64,000 bases of DNA from Morinoia aosen (taxonomy: Eukaryota; Arthropoda; Malacostraca; Amphipoda; Talitridae): positions 62,122,201 to 62,186,200 of the forward strand of contig CM059562.1 of NCBI GenBank assembly GCA_030386875.1. Reading direction: 5' to 3'. The notes beneath the pieces were generated by a model that was not told the origin of the DNA, searched no databases, and saw only the letters and a program-made list of their open reading frames with translations. Numbering within the stretch: position 1 is the stretch's first letter; each line of letters opens with the position of its first letter. Position numbers and translations under genes: made by a program. Below, one piece after another: positions 40,404 through 52,577 of the stretch.

Positions 40404-42076
40404 GGGGATCTACTGCTCTAGACTACCCTTGGACTACCAAATTTAAAAAAATTTTTTTTCCCATTTCTATGGCAACTAGGTTAACGAAAATACATACAGA
40501 TATGTGAAATTGAATTCCAAACACATTTGCTTCTATAAAAATTTTATATTTATGAAAATTAAAAGTTAATTTCAAAATGAGGAAAAAAAAGTACGCCAAA
40601 TCTATCTCAACAATTTTCAACATAGAAGCGTGATTTTGGTCTCATTCAAAGCAAAAGGGCTGTAGGAATGCCGTAACGAAGGATTCTTTTGATTTTTGGA
40701 CTTGGAAAAAGTTATAGTTACACATATCCAACATGTGAAAAAAATGTCATTTTTTTCCCAATAAAATTTAATTTAGTATTCAAATAGAATTTTGCTTTGC
40801 TAAGTTGCTCCCATCGTCGAACCGCATCGAATGAGACCAAAATCACGCTTCTACGTTGAAAATTGTAGAAGGGATGCAGTTTTGCGCAGAAAAAAATATA
40901 TCAATATGTTTGCCCAATAGGTTTTTTTCTATCGCAATTTTGAAATTTTTCATCTAAGCAAATGTGTTTAGAATTCAATTTTACATATTGGTATTTATTT
41001 TCATTCACCTAGTTGCAATAGAAACCTGTAATCTGAGATTAGAAAAAGTATATTGAATTTCTTTTTAATACACTTCTTGGTCAATGTGAAGTTTAATGCA
41101 ATCACGGAAAATAATAATTCTGATCCCAGGAATCACTTGAACACGTTTCAGAACGTTTTACAAGAATGACATTCTGCCCGCTGATGCATTATTTTCAAAT
41201 TATTAAACTTCGAAGTTGGCTGTCGCGCGCAAAAGGAAGCGAGCGCGCCAAGCAGAATTTAATCAATAACAGAAGCTAACACCCTATTACAAACGTAAAG
41301 AGGTTGGGTCGTGAGGGGGAGCCACCGTTCTTCTAGGGAAAATTATAGATAAAGGTTCAAACCCACCCATTAGGGTGACATCAACAATTGTGTTTACATA
41401 CGCTCCAAGATGGTGGCCGCCATCTTGGGTACCGGGTGGCCACCATTGGAGATGTAAACGAACATCATTAGAAACCTTTATTTATAATTTTCACTAGAAG
41501 AACTGTGGCTCATCCTCACGACCCAACCTCTTTACGTTTGTAATAGGGTGTTGGCTTCCGATATTAATTAAACTCCGCTTGCTTCCTTGGCGTGCGAAAG
41601 CCAACTTCAAAGTTTAATAATTCGAAAATAACACATAAGTGAGCAGAATGTCATTCATGTAAAACATTCTTAAATGGGTTCCTTTAGTGATTCTTTGGAA
41701 TAAAATTATTTCCCGTGATTGCATTAAACTTCACATTGACCCACTTTTTTGACATAAGTCCCCCATAAATTTTTTCCTAATCTGAAATTCAAAAAATCCT
41801 TCGCTACGGTCTTAGCACAGTCCTTCCGCATTGAATAAGACCAAAATCACGCTTCTACGTTGAAAATTGAGTGAGATAAGTTTGGAAGAAGTGTATGTAT
41901 TTTTTTAATAATTGCAAAATAATATTTTTTTTTGTGGAAATCGAAAATTTTATAGATGCATTTGTGTTTGGAATTCAATTTTACATCTCTATGTGAATTT
42001 TTGTTCTCATAGATGCAATAGGAAAGTGTACAGTGAAGTTTGAATGATGAGGTTGGATCCAGGGTAGTAGATTCCC
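40404..42076. mobile_element. TTAA-target DNA transposon with long inverted repeats
   Basis: Bordered by TTAA at 40400-40403 and 42077-42080. Ends are GGGGATCTACT and AGTAGATTCCC. Long inverted arms share TTGAATTCCAAACACATTTG and GAGACCAAAATCACGCTTCT-like blocks (about 40500-40660 and 41840-42000), with an extra related segment at 40830-41010. The GGG start differs from the CCC start of the piggyBac-like elements in this window, so superfamily (piggyBac, Kolobok or other) is open. It contains MITE D3. Confidence 0.75.
41079..41742. mobile_element. DNA transposon D3 (palindromic MITE family A)
   Basis: Ends GGTCAATGTGAAGTTTAATG and the inverse complement, flanked by CACTTCTT (41071-41078) and CACTTTTT (41743-41750), a 7 of 8 duplication. 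Nearly the whole 664 bp is a palindrome: the arm segments GAATGACATTCTGC, TTACAAACGTAAAGAGGTTG and GGTTGGGTCGTGAGG occur in both orientations. It is a close relative of D1 and D2. Confidence 0.85.
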
Positions 42077-42670
42077 TTAATTCATGGTTTTCTATGGTTG
42101 TAGGGCATTTCATTTTATGTGGTTTCATATTTTGATATTTCATTAATTTTACAATGCATGTGCACCAACTTCAACTCCCCAAATGATGTTTTTTAATAAT
42201 ATATCTTTACTGGTGGTCATAGATAAGCATTTTCTGCCAATTCGATGTAGTATCTGGAATTTATATTGTAAGAGATATGACAAAACTGTGAGTCTGACTG
42301 AAATTTGGCAACACTGTAAGTTGTTTACTTTGTTGTTATTCTCATGAAAAGTCATTGATTTCTATTCATATGAAATGTCTTATAAAAGCATATAAAAAAT
42401 AATATTTCCTATTTTTTCATAAACTAATGCCGAAATCAAAAAAGTTACGCAAGTAAAATGTGTATTTTTATAATACATATAATGTGCTAATTTCAGAGCA
42501 ATTGGTCAAAAAATTAAAAATCGCTTGGTTGTCCCCCTTAACCTAACTTTAACATGAAAAGGAAACCATACATTAAAAGTAGTGGCAGATACCTACAATT
42601 ACATAGAAGAGCTTAAAAGAACAGCAGGAGCCATAGAACTTAGATTGACGGAGTCAGAATTTCAACAATT

Positions 42671-43530
42671 TGAAACTATTTATTTACCATAAGTGATACA
42701 GCAATAGATTGTATCTCAAGGACAGCACACCCCATAGGAATCCATGCTTTTGAGACCATTTGAGAAACTGGGATTTTTGCTGCTATAAAAAGTGTAGGAG
42801 GTCAAGTACATTCTGTGAAAAAATGAGACTCGTACGTTCACTCGTTCGCCTGCTACCGGGGTTTGAAGAATGGGGGGGGGGATGGGGAGGTGGTATTTTA
42901 TCATGCTACACCTCCTCCATGGGACTTTCTTCTCGGCATGACGTTGCTATGTCATCTCCTATGTGTCTGTATGTAGTATCTTGGTTTTTCATCACGATAC
43001 GAGGTTTACTAACTGTAGCTGCAAACTACAGTATCGGTAACTGTAACTACCGATCTGAAGCGTTAACTTCATGGAGTTGGAAAAGGAAACTCTCAGCTCG
43101 GTTCCTATTCTTGTACTGAATCATCCAAACACCGACACTGCTTATAAGCTATAGCGCTCGGAAGTTAAACAATGCTCTTCCGGTGCATACCAATGCGATG
43201 CGCTCCCAAGGCACGGTTTCCGGCGCGTGCGGTCAGGGCGCTTCCGACCCATTTGAACCCAAGTACGATATAGACATAGGGCAATCCGCAACAAGCGTTT
43301 CCGTCGGCTCCGTCTTGCGGTTAAGACGCTTCCGCCGGTGCCGCGATATCCCAAACCAAGTGTGATAAGGACATCATGCCTGAAAGGCCTATATTGAGAT
43401 ACTACACTGTATTGCTCCGATTTCAGGGGTCTAACCTGAACCAAAATTTTTAAAAAAATATGAATTAAAATTGTTTACATGTCTTTGTTTTGCCTATAAT
43501 GAATAACTCAGACTTTGGGATTTAAAATCT
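42671..43530. other. Stretch without a confident feature
   Basis: Holds a G-run (about 42871-42880), a CpG-rich patch at 43140-43350 with a faint 5S rRNA resemblance, and no supported ORF. Confidence 0.4.
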
Positions 43531-43540
43531 ATCTTCTACA

Positions 43541-43805
43541 GTATTTGAGCTACAGTGATGATTTTGGTATCATTGGATGCGGAAAGATGAGGCCTTTTAT
43601 TGAAACTCATAATTTTTTCACAATTACGTTTTGTTCTTGAAGTCAGACATCATAAATCCACATTTTTTTGAAAACCGAGTTTGCTCTCAAAGTTTTTATT
43701 TTTTTTTTTAAATTGAAAATTTGGGGAATACATTTGAGCTTTTTTAAAAGCTCTTGTCTTTCTGCATCTAATGATACCAAAATCATCACTGTAGCTTTAA
43801 AACTG
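43541..43805. repeat. Inverted repeat, probable MITE remnant
   Basis: GCTACAGTGATGATTTTGGT followed by ATCATT(G/A)GATGC occurs at 43548-43580 and inverted at 43763-43800, with about 180 bp between. The outer ends are not resolved. Confidence 0.55.
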
Positions 43806-43960
43806 TCTGCGGATATTTTGAACCAACCACCAAAAATTTCGTTTTCTATGAATATGTCGTTTTCTTTGAAGAAAATCGCATTTTTTTTATAGAAGATGAA
43901 CGATTCCAAATTGCATTTCCTATCGGCATAGCAAATTACATTGCTCTGGGTCCATAACAA

Positions 43961-45290
43961 CCGGAAAGGTCCGGAAGGGGGATGCTTTCATTAAGGCAAG
44001 AAAATTGTGTGACTACTTTAGGCCATTTTACTAATTTCAAGTTGTTAAGCCTAGAAACAAGGGTTTTGTGAGCAGAAAGCTCTTTTTTCTAGTTGAAATG
44101 TGCATTCAAATGAATAATGCTTGTAAAATCTGAAGAAGTACGAGCCATTCCAAAACAGAATATCCATTTAATGCATATTCATGTTTGTATGGAATAATCA
44201 TTTCTATGCGCAGTTACTGTCTTAGCTGAGGAATAGCACCCATTTAAACTTGGTATTTTTGAAGACACAAAATTTGAACATCTCATGGAAAATCAATGTA
44301 GACCACATACTGTACCCTCCTAAATGGCATTGCATCTTAGAAAAGTTATAGTTTTTATGGCTCTTTGACACTATACCTAAAATTTTGCATTTCAATTTAT
44401 TCCCAAAGTAGCTTGTTATACTTATAATGAGTAGGTCATAAACTTGTAACAAGCTATTATTTTCACAGAAAATAGGTATTTATATTTTCAATTCATTTAT
44501 TGCTCAAAGTTAACCAATTTAGACCATCTCTCAGCTTTTTATTTATAAACCATTTTATTATCGATCAGATCTTGCTAAATTTGACTCTGAACTGTATCTT
44601 ATAGGAAATGCTATAACATCATCCTTATTGCATGTATGATGATACACCCTCTGGAAAAGTACCTATTAAATTATATTAATGCAATACATATATACTGGTA
44701 ATATTTATGTTTGAAATGAAATAAGAAGCTTGGCTGGGGATCAAAGAATTTTAAGCTCTGGAACCTAACCCAGCAATCTCAAACTTAATGGAATCAAATG
44801 TAACCTTGCATTTCTGCTCTTGGGAGGAAATAGTTATGTTTTAGAATTGATGAAGTCAAGTCCAACCTTTTATTAAAATAGTGTGTATTAAATTGCTTAT
44901 ATTTTTTTAATTGATATGTTTTTTCTTTAATAAATTTGTTAATTGCAAGGATTATTTCAGATTATCATTAATACATTTACTATTAATATTATATTGCAAG
45001 GATTATTTCGGAATTTTGTGCCGGACTGTTGCAGTAATGAATTTATTTTGAAGACCTTGATATTCAGGAAGACCAAAAAGACTATTCTTGGCATTTAATA
45101 AAGTAATCCTGGTCATTTGAATTTTTTGGCTCATTGTGGCTTAATTTTGTATAACCAGATTTAATCCACAAAGACTGGCAATGGTTTCTACTTCAAAGTG
45201 TATCAACAGCAGTCAGTAGATTGTGAGATAATGATCTGAAAATCTGTCATGCAAAGAAAAAGCTTTTATCTAAACTGTTTTTTTTTTCAG
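43961..45290. other. Upstream flank or 5' intron of MPPE1, no other feature seen
   Basis: AT-rich sequence with no ORF or repeat termini. Because the first coding exon of MPPE1 is preceded by a good splice acceptor (CTGTTTTTTTTTTCAG, ending 45290), this stretch probably belongs to an intron after a 5' non-coding exon that I cannot locate. A small direct repeat GCAAGGATTATTT occurs at 44946 and 44997. Confidence 0.45.
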
Positions 45291-45433
45291 ATTTTAAAGT
45301 GTTCTGTGGTATGAGGGTATTTGCTCAAAGAATTGGCTTTCATAAATCTGCATTCATTTTAAAATTGCTTGGCTTTACGTTTTTCACACTGTTCTATTGT
45401 GAATTTCTTCATTATTATGTCACCATAGTCAGA
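45291..45433 (+). CDS. MPPE1: MPPE1 (metallophosphoesterase 1 / PGAP5) exon with the start codon
   Basis: The ATG at 45311 opens 41 codons: MRVFAQRIGFHKSAFILK, then a hydrophobic run LLGFTFFTLFYC, then EFLHYYVTIVR, before a GTGAGT donor at 45434. Known MPPE1 proteins begin with a short cytosolic tail and a membrane anchor ending in a CEFLxYY block, so the match is specific even though the exon is short. The exon ends in phase 0, as the next exon requires (codon TGC). Twenty bases of 5' leader follow the acceptor. MPPE1 is an ER/Golgi membrane enzyme that removes ethanolamine phosphate from the second mannose of GPI anchors, allowing GPI proteins to leave the ER (known for the mammalian protein). 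Together the six exons seen here give 243 codons, and the C-terminal half lies outside the window. Confidence 0.85.
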
Positions 45434-46439
45434 GTGAGTAGTATGTGTTGCGCAAAGCTTCATTTCATTTAATATGTTGTAAGACCTAATTTGATATGTT
45501 GAAGTGTTTTTGAACTAATCATAATATTTTAATATGTAGTGTTAATGAGTCTACATTTGAGGTATTATTTTTATGGTCCTCTTAAAACTTGAATTTTAAT
45601 AATTCTGTGATAGCTCTAATGACACTTGGTCTTCTGTTTGGGATCAAAAGAATGTGGAAAATTATCCTGTTGTGTGTGATAGAGATAATTAATGACCATA
45701 ATGAAGGCCTTGGCAGCTGTTGGCTTGCACACTTCCAAGTTTCAGCTTATAGCTTTAGTTTGCCTAGCATTAATGTAAATCATTTTTGTTGAAGAAAACA
45801 GGCTTTTTTGAGAAACAGCCAAGAAATTTCAGTGATATTTCAATAGGATTTTTTTTTACTGCAGGCCTGATTGCAGTAATGTTGAGCAAAATTGGAAATA
45901 GATATGTCACAATTTTGAAAGTTCTTGAATTTATTTTCATTTTATGTGAAGCAGGGAAAGCAGAAAATATTTTCTTCATACTTCCCATACCCATTGAGCA
46001 ATAGTTTTCTTGGCTGACTTATTGCTATTTAAATTTATTTTTAGCTGATTGTACAATTGAACAACAGCAAGGTCTACTTATCTAGACGAGGATTCATTTT
46101 CAGGCCTGATCATAAATAGCCAACGTATTCATGTGGTATGTTAGTCTAAGTGTGTCAGGCTGTAATGTAGCAATCTCACATTCTTAGCTGGCCCAGACTT
46201 ATTTGTTATTGTATTCTTGTCGTTTTACATAGGAAAGAAATTGGTTAAATATCTGGGGCTAATATTTTTAAATTAATGACTGGATCCTTGTGTTTTGTTA
46301 TGATAGTTTATAATTGAAAAATATGATTTCACTAGACTCCTCATACATTTTATTGAAGTACTAGTCCACCCCCCTTTATTTGAAATAAAAAAGAGGGCAA
46401 AATGAGAGAAAAGCTATAAGAAATATATAAATACAATCT

Positions 46440-46590
46440 CTCGAGAGTTAATGAGGGCGCGTGAACACGGTCCGTCAAAATGTATAGGACTGGAGCTTGG
46501 GTAGCAAATACGCTCATCACACACTTTCGGCTGGCTTTGGACAGACAGACAAACCGACGTACGCGGCTCTTAATATAGTATAGATTGGCT
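46440..46590 (+). repeat. Probable RTE-type LINE 3' end
   Basis: GGACAGACAGACAAACCGACG followed by an AT-rich end (TAATATAGTATAGAT) has the look of RTE-clade LINE 3' ends, which often finish with GACAGAC runs and a TATAGAT-like tail. No coding part is nearby, so this is a strongly truncated copy in an MPPE1 intron. Confidence 0.5.
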
Positions 46591-47396
46591 GTGTAGAAGT
46601 ATGAGGGATGTTTTTAATCTTGTGATGTTGCTAGTGGTGGATGTCATTTTCAATTATAATAGTTCTTCATTATCAAAAAATGCTGGAACCAAACGTTGTG
46701 ACAATATTCCAACTGTATGGGTTGTGGAAAAGATATAGCAGTGAAAAAATTGGATTTTATTCCAAAAATTTTTTTGAGTTAAATATATTCTGTATAGAGA
46801 TAACATGTATCATTTACATGGCTACCATGCTATGATTGCTTAAAGCATTAATATCACCTAATTCATTTCAATAGTTATAATAGGGATTTATTCTCTGTTT
46901 TGAGTGGTATTGTGTGGGTAGTTGTGCTCTTCATAAATCTGAGTTGAAAGTCTTGAATTGAATGTTTTTAAAGTTTACTTGTTATTCATTTAGTCAAGAG
47001 AAAATTTTCTCTTGTGTATGTATCAGATGAATAGACCTGCTGATATCAGACTTATAAGATGTATTTACTATTTATTCTATTTATCTTATAACCTCATGGT
47101 ATAACTGTAGACTTCTGAATTTTGTTTTTCATTGCTGGGTAGATAAGTTACTAGATATTGGCAGAAGTGATGTTTTTAGGGTAAGGTCAAGCTGTTTTTT
47201 AGCTATTTATAGAATTGTTTCATTATAGAATATTTCACATTTTAGAACATTGCTATTATTTGCAAAAAATTTCCACTATGCATACTCTTACCAGTAAATA
47301 TCTTCTAACATAATTCTTCCTTGAATTTGCTTGGTCTTCTTTTTGATGGAATGTTAATTCTATTCATCACTTGATGTGAGGATGTTTGATTTTCAG

Positions 47397-47515
47397 TGCA
47401 GATGGCCTCATGTTGGGTCTGCGGCTCCTCAAGAGGACGTGGTGAGAGCCATGGTGGTGGCTGACACACATCTCCTTGGCTCCAGGAATGGCCACTGGTT
47501 TGACAAACTTCGCAG
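47397..47515 (+). CDS. MPPE1: MPPE1 exon with the first metal-binding motif
   Basis: Acceptor TTTTTCAG ends at 47396 and donor GTGAGG starts at 47516. The frame reads [19 protein letters not shown], then [24 protein letters not shown] supplies the first Asp and His of the binuclear metallophosphoesterase site. CxWP, ADTHLLG and GHWxDKLRR match known MPPE1. It ends two bases into an Arg codon completed by the next exon. Confidence 0.93.
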
Positions 47516-48244
47516 GTGAGGCCTCACTCTCAAGTTCTCTGTTAATTTCTAATCAATTTTTGAGTTTGAATCATATTACATATTGATTATTTTTTGAGTG
47601 CATTTACTTTTTTTTTACTTGGGTCATTTTGTGTGTTGGATAATATTTATCTTGGTAACTCGTTTTAGTAAAAAGAAATGACTCTTTGGTTGCTGTAAAT
47701 ATTATCCCAAAATCATACCTATTAATGGAAAAAAATCCTGCAGTCAAAAATCCCTTAACAAATATCTTAATGTGCAGAAATTAGTGCTGATTTAATTTTT
47801 CTATTTCTTAAAGGTCTATTTACTGCTTTCCATGCTTTTTCTGTACTGATTTACATTAGTATGAGGAGAAAGATTAACATTTTCTTTTGAGCTACTTTTT
47901 TAACCTATTGTCTACCAATGGTAACTCGAATGCCAAGACGGCTAGTGTTTCCAGTTTAGGCCAACTAATGAAATTTTGGAAGTAGTTCAACTGGTAGTGG
48001 AACATTTCAAAATAACAAATGTAGGGTTGTCAATAACAAAAATGAAAACATTTTTTCACACATTTTAGAAGAAGGTTAATATTAGAAATTTACTAATTAT
48101 TTGCTCTGAGTTTGTCATATGATCCATTTATTACATTTAATAGTGTTTTTAATTAACCTAGTAAATTTTTCAAATGTATCCATATTCTGACGTTTTTGAA
48201 AAAATATTAAATTCATTATTTTTAATGTAGAAAATCTATGGTAC

Positions 48245-48960
48245 AGTCATATCTCACTTTATAAAATTAATTGGTTCCAGAAGTGGTTTTATTGTATTAT
48301 TTTTTTGTAAGTGGAGTTGTATTTTACATGTTCAAGGCCTGATTTATTCTGAGGCCCCAATACTAGGCTACTCCTAAACCCTTTATAAATTGTAAAAGTA
48401 TACCTATTTTGTATGAAATTTATGTTAAAAGGAAAATAAAGTTATTTATTAAACCATTATAATGAATAAGACATGCAAAGCCTTTACCATTGGGGTTGGG
48501 TAACTATGTCCAAGATACGCTAGAGTGATTACATAGTGAAGTGAAGTTTGTGGTGGATGAGGGAGGTGGAGGCAAACATTTGGCAGCTCCGGTTAACACG
48601 GTAACTCTGTCCTTTATGCGTGTTGGAACTCAGTGACAAACGAGGGTCAAAGGCACTAAAAGCATCATGGGTATCATGGAGATGCAGCTTCTCCCTAGCC
48701 AGTGCAAGGTCTGGGGGGTGTTGGGAGATAGCCAATGAGAGAGCAACACTATTGCACCAATTTCAAATCAAAGTACAGGATGCTACAAGTGTATCTACGT
48801 TTTAAGGGATTTGGCCACCTGCAAAGCCAATGAGCATTATTTGAGTTTTTGAGATTATGCGTTTCATAACTTGGGTTTTCTTTTGTATTCAGAGACAAAG
48901 ACAAAAATTTTACATAAAGACATTTCATAACTGGAGTATTCATTAGTTGGGTCTTTCATC
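48245..48960. mobile_element. Possible pogo/Tigger-type MITE in an MPPE1 intron
   Basis: Left end TACAGTCATATCTCACTTTA, then AATTGGTTCCAGAAGTGG, resembles pogo/Tigger termini that use a TA target. The right part (48850-48950) has repeated TTTCATAACT.GG text in the expected mirrored style. Exact termini and TA flanks on the right are not clear. Confidence 0.35.
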
Positions 48961-49686
48961 AAATATTCTTCTTGCTGAGCATACATTTTCATAAATTGTT
49001 TTGAGATCACTGCAACCTTACTCCACTAGATTAAGTTACTAGTTCAAATTGAATATATGGTGTAAAAATATATTCATTTCAAACATTACTCTTTAGGGGT
49101 CATAATATATGCAATAGGTTTAGATTAGTTGGTTTGTCTATTCTTCACTATGGGGACGGGCACCTGCAGGCGCAATAGTGATTGCTTACCTTGGCAATAG
49201 GTAGGTTTTTGGATAGGTTCATTATTCATGTTTATTGTGCTTCTTTTAATTTCCTTTTCTTTCTAAACTTGTTGTTTTTATGTGCAGGGTATCCTGTGTG
49301 ATAACACACCCTGTGCATTGATTTCCCATGTTTTACATTCCATACTAATTAGTCCCTTCTCTTTGCTCTCTATAGATCTCACCAAGGTACCTCTTCCTGT
49401 ATATGCAATTGTTCTCTGGAAGGGTATTACTACTTCTAATAATAGTTTGTTTTAGGCTATTTTCCCCAAGAGTTGAATATATCTACAAATAATGTAACCG
49501 TAATCACTCTTATTCACATCCGAGTTGAACTCAATGAACAACTCAAATAGCAATGCATGATGTATGCACTGCAATTGATTTTTACCATGAATCAACACAG
49601 TTCAGCATCCTGAATCTCTCCTAAATTTTCTAATGTGATTGTCTCTTTTGGTGCTCTCATTAACTTCTGTGTTTGGTCATTTCCAG

Positions 49687-49757
49687 AGAATGGCAGATGC
49701 AGAAAGCCTTCCAGACTGCTGTGTCCTTACATAGCCCTGATGTTGTAATTTTTTTGG
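49687..49757 (+). CDS. MPPE1: MPPE1 exon (REWQMQKAFQTA segment)
   Basis: Between the TTTCCAG acceptor and a GTGAGA donor the frame reads EWQMQKAFQTAVSLHSPDVV and then IFLG. It joins the previous exon to give KLRREWQM, and the next exon to give FLGDLFDEGKW. Length is 71 nt, so phase changes are consistent on both sides. Confidence 0.93.
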
Positions 49758-50077
49758 GTGAGACCTTACTTCCAAAAACTCATGTGTGCATCGAAGTGAA
49801 AACATTTATTATGTCACTAGTTATTTGCAGCAAGGAAGCTAAAAAATAATTGTAACTTGATTTTGTGGTATCCTCAAAGTTCATGTGTGTATTCCAATAT
49901 CAGGTAAAAATTGTGTTATATATTTTTAGAATTTCGATTTCATTTTAACAAACCGCATCCCTGCATTGGCAAATTTTTTGTAAATGTCTGCATTAGTGAT
50001 GTGTTCGTTTGAAATTTTTTTACCATTTCTTGTTTTGTTATTTTTTTGTAACCAAATCTAAAAATTGGCAGTTTCTG

Positions 50078-50455
50078 CACCTTTCTCCCCTCAGGGGGAT
50101 ACAACTATTGTATCTATGGGAATTAGCGCTCCCAGGGGAAAAATGTGAGGGCCCGAGCTGAGAGTTAGGTAGGCCTTCTTTTTGTTGAAATAAAATGTTT
50201 TTTGTTATGTTAAGGACCACCTTTTTTCGGTTCACTACTGTCCTGTTTTTCAGCACCTCTGACTTTCTTCTTCAAATTTTATCTTGTTTCGTGAACTTCT
50301 TTCTCAACTTTACTGTTTCTATGCCCCTTCTGCATAGATTCCTCATTCTCTTATCTCCATACTAAATGGTGCCTTCCTCCTTCCTCTCTTCGATACGCTC
50401 TTTTTTGTAGCGGTTAGGGAGGCTTAAACTAACTTATAATCTAATCTAATCTTCT
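50078..50455 (-). repeat. Dispersed repeat R380, copy B
   Basis: Fullest copy, running from CCCCTCAGGGGGATACAAC (50089) through CCCGAGCTGAGAGTTAGGTA, GTCCTGTTTTTCAGCACCTC and ACTAAATGGTGCCTTCC to TTAGGGAGGCTTAAACTAAC (about 50424). It lacks a tRNA-like head that I can recognise. It could be a SINE or a non-autonomous element tail. Confidence 0.75.
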
Positions 50456-50794
50456 GCACCTTTCTTAACAGTTAAACTAAAAGTTAAAACTACAGCTACA
50501 ATAGTTTCTGATAAGAATGATGCTATCACATCTCACCAACATGATCCATTTAATATGTATAACTGTAGGAAAAAAATTGCAATCTCAATTGTAATGATTT
50601 TGCAAAAAAAAGTTTGTTAAATTTCTATTGATCTTTCTATGAAATAATGAAGAAAAATTCAGTATTTGTAAACGATCATGTTTTACACCAATATGTACTG
50701 GCATACTCTTGGTTTTCTGAAACAGTTGTGCCAAAATAATTAATTGATTGAATATAAGTTTGTTTTAGCCTCTTATTACAACATAGATGTACAA

Positions 50795-51070
50795 AGTGAA
50801 GAAGGATGCAGGCATAAATTATAATGGAGTTGAGGAAATGGGGAATCGATGCACAAGGTGTGTTCTTGCACAGGATCCCCTGCAGACAAAACAGTAGGTT
50901 GAGAAGGAAGGTTAGGAAATAAGATAAAAGTTTAAGAAGTCAGAGGTGCTAAAAAACAGGACAACAGTGAACAAACCAAAAAATGATGAAAATGCCTATC
51001 TAACTCTTAGCTCAGGACTTCACATTTTCCCACTGGGAGTGCTAATTCCTATCGATAAAATAGCTGAAGG
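50795..51070 (+). repeat. Dispersed repeat R380, copy C
   Basis: Opposite orientation to copy B, with GTGCTAAAAAACAGGACAAC, CTATCTAACTCTTAGCTC and GGGAGTGCTAATTCCTATCG blocks. More diverged than copies A and B. Confidence 0.65.
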
Positions 51071-51284
51071 GTGGGCCAAAATAATTCTCATCTTATTTTG
51101 AAATAATTCATCTAATTGATGAAAATGAGCCCATAAAAGCACTAAAATAAAAATTTAATCCTGTGCTCAACACTAATGGAAATGGTAAAAAAAAATTAAA
51201 ACACTCTATTTTGAGACAACATAAGATAGCCATGATGCAATTGTTTCAAAACAATAGGAAGACTTTCTCAGTGGAATACAACCA

Positions 51285-51622
51285 TTGTGTCTATCAAAAT
51301 TTGTGCTTTCAGGGGCAAGATGTGATGCTGAAACTAACCTAAGCTTTCTCTGTTCAAATAGAACATTTTTTGTCTCGTCTTGTTATGAGATATTTGTTTC
51401 AAGCTCATTGGTGTTTTCTTTCAATACCTATAGATAGTCTTTTTCAACTGTAATCTTGTTTCATAAGCTTTGTTCAATCTAGCTGTTCATATGTGCAGAC
51501 TGTTGGGACAAACCTTGTTTAAAGATTCTTTGTTTCCTTAATTCTATATTAAATGATGCTTTCCTCATTTTTTTGAAAGCATTTTGATTGTGGCTTGGCA
51601 GAAACTAACTTATAATCTAATC
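51285..51622 (-). repeat. Dispersed repeat R380, copy D
   Basis: Same orientation as copy B, with ACCATTGTGTCTATC, AACATTTTTTGTCTCGTCTT and TATTAAATGATGCTTTCC blocks, ending in AAACTAACTTATAATCTAAT (51602-51621). Strongly diverged in the middle. Confidence 0.6.
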
Positions 51623-52435
51623 CAAAAAGTTGGAGTATTTCTCACCAACAATAAAATCAAATATGAAACCTTAATCAAACCTGTTCATATTTGGCACACA
51701 CCCATTGTTTGTTGTTCGTTGCACTCTCACTATGTAGTTGAAGTTTTTTTTGTGACAATTGAATGAAAATTTAAATTCTTCTATAATACAGTAATGAATT
51801 TGCTTTGATGAAATTTTGCTTATTATCTAGGAATCTGCAATTTTTACCCTGTATGGAAGCCAACTTGCACAAATATTGCCAATTTCTATCTATGCTGTTT
51901 ACTTGGGACATCACTGGTCTGCACACAAGGTGAAAAAGGCAGGTGGAGGGTTTGAAGAACCAAATAACCTACTTAGTTGGGCAGTACACTGAACCGTTAA
52001 CAATTTTGCGTTGTTTGATCTACGCTCCCATCTAAAAATTGCAGGATTGAATTAAGTTTTTCCATTTGAATGTAGATTTGGTTATTCATTGTTTTTAAAG
52101 TATTGTGTTTAGTTTTTCTAGAGAAGTGATATGAAAATCATTGCTGTACGCTATGAGGATGAAGCGTTTAGTACAGGTTGATGTGCTGCTATCAGTTTGT
52201 GCCTGTTGCTAGTTCATCCAATGAGAAGATATTGAACCAGCTTTGTACTACATGTGTTCACAAATTTAAATCGAACAAAGAAATTCAACACTACATCTAC
52301 TATGACTAAGGTATGATAAACTTATTTGAAATTTAGTTAGTATCAGACAACTTGATTTCAGTAAAAGTAAAGAAAATGTTTAAAACATGGTCGTGTGTGC
52401 TTTTATCTGTCACTTAATCTATGATTTGGGTACAG

Positions 52436-52577
52436 GCGACCTGTTTGATGAAGGCAAGTGGTGCGAAACCGAGGAGTTCCGTGACTACATCACCAGGTTC
52501 TCGCGACTCTTTGCTGTGCCCAACACCACCCAGGTCATCATCGTAGCTGGTAATCACGACATGGGCTTCCATTACAG
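52436..52577 (+). CDS. MPPE1: MPPE1 exon with the GD and GNHD motifs
   Basis: Acceptor GGTACAG and donor GTTAGA. The frame reads DLFDEGKWCETEEFRDYITR, continues FSRLFAVPNTTQVIIV, and ends AGNHDMGFHY. Asp of GD and Asn/His of GNHD are metal ligands and catalytic residues of the metallophosphoesterase fold. The exon ends two bases into the next codon. All expected catalytic residues up to this point are present, so the gene looks functional. Confidence 0.95.

Larger units (their letters stand above)
40243..42670. mobile_element. Second copy of the AT-rich element family
   Basis: The left part (40243-40399) matches 28318-28530 (TGACTMAAAAAAACCAT, CTCAGCAAGRAWAAGAA, CACATTACA), and 42080-42240 matches 28530-28690 (GGTTTTCYATGGTT, TTTGATATTTCATT). 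The two parts are separated exactly by the TTAA-bounded insertion 40404-42076. The far right end shares the TAAAAGTAGTGGCAGAT arm with 32095-32180. Confidence 0.65.

Noticed and set aside
43135-43350. 5S rRNA-like sequence (GGAAGTTAAACAATG and a CTCCCAAGGCACGG block at roughly 5S spacing)
   Set aside because: Only two short blocks match. The rest does not, and there is no terminator or full-length 5S fold. At best it is a very old 5S-derived SINE.
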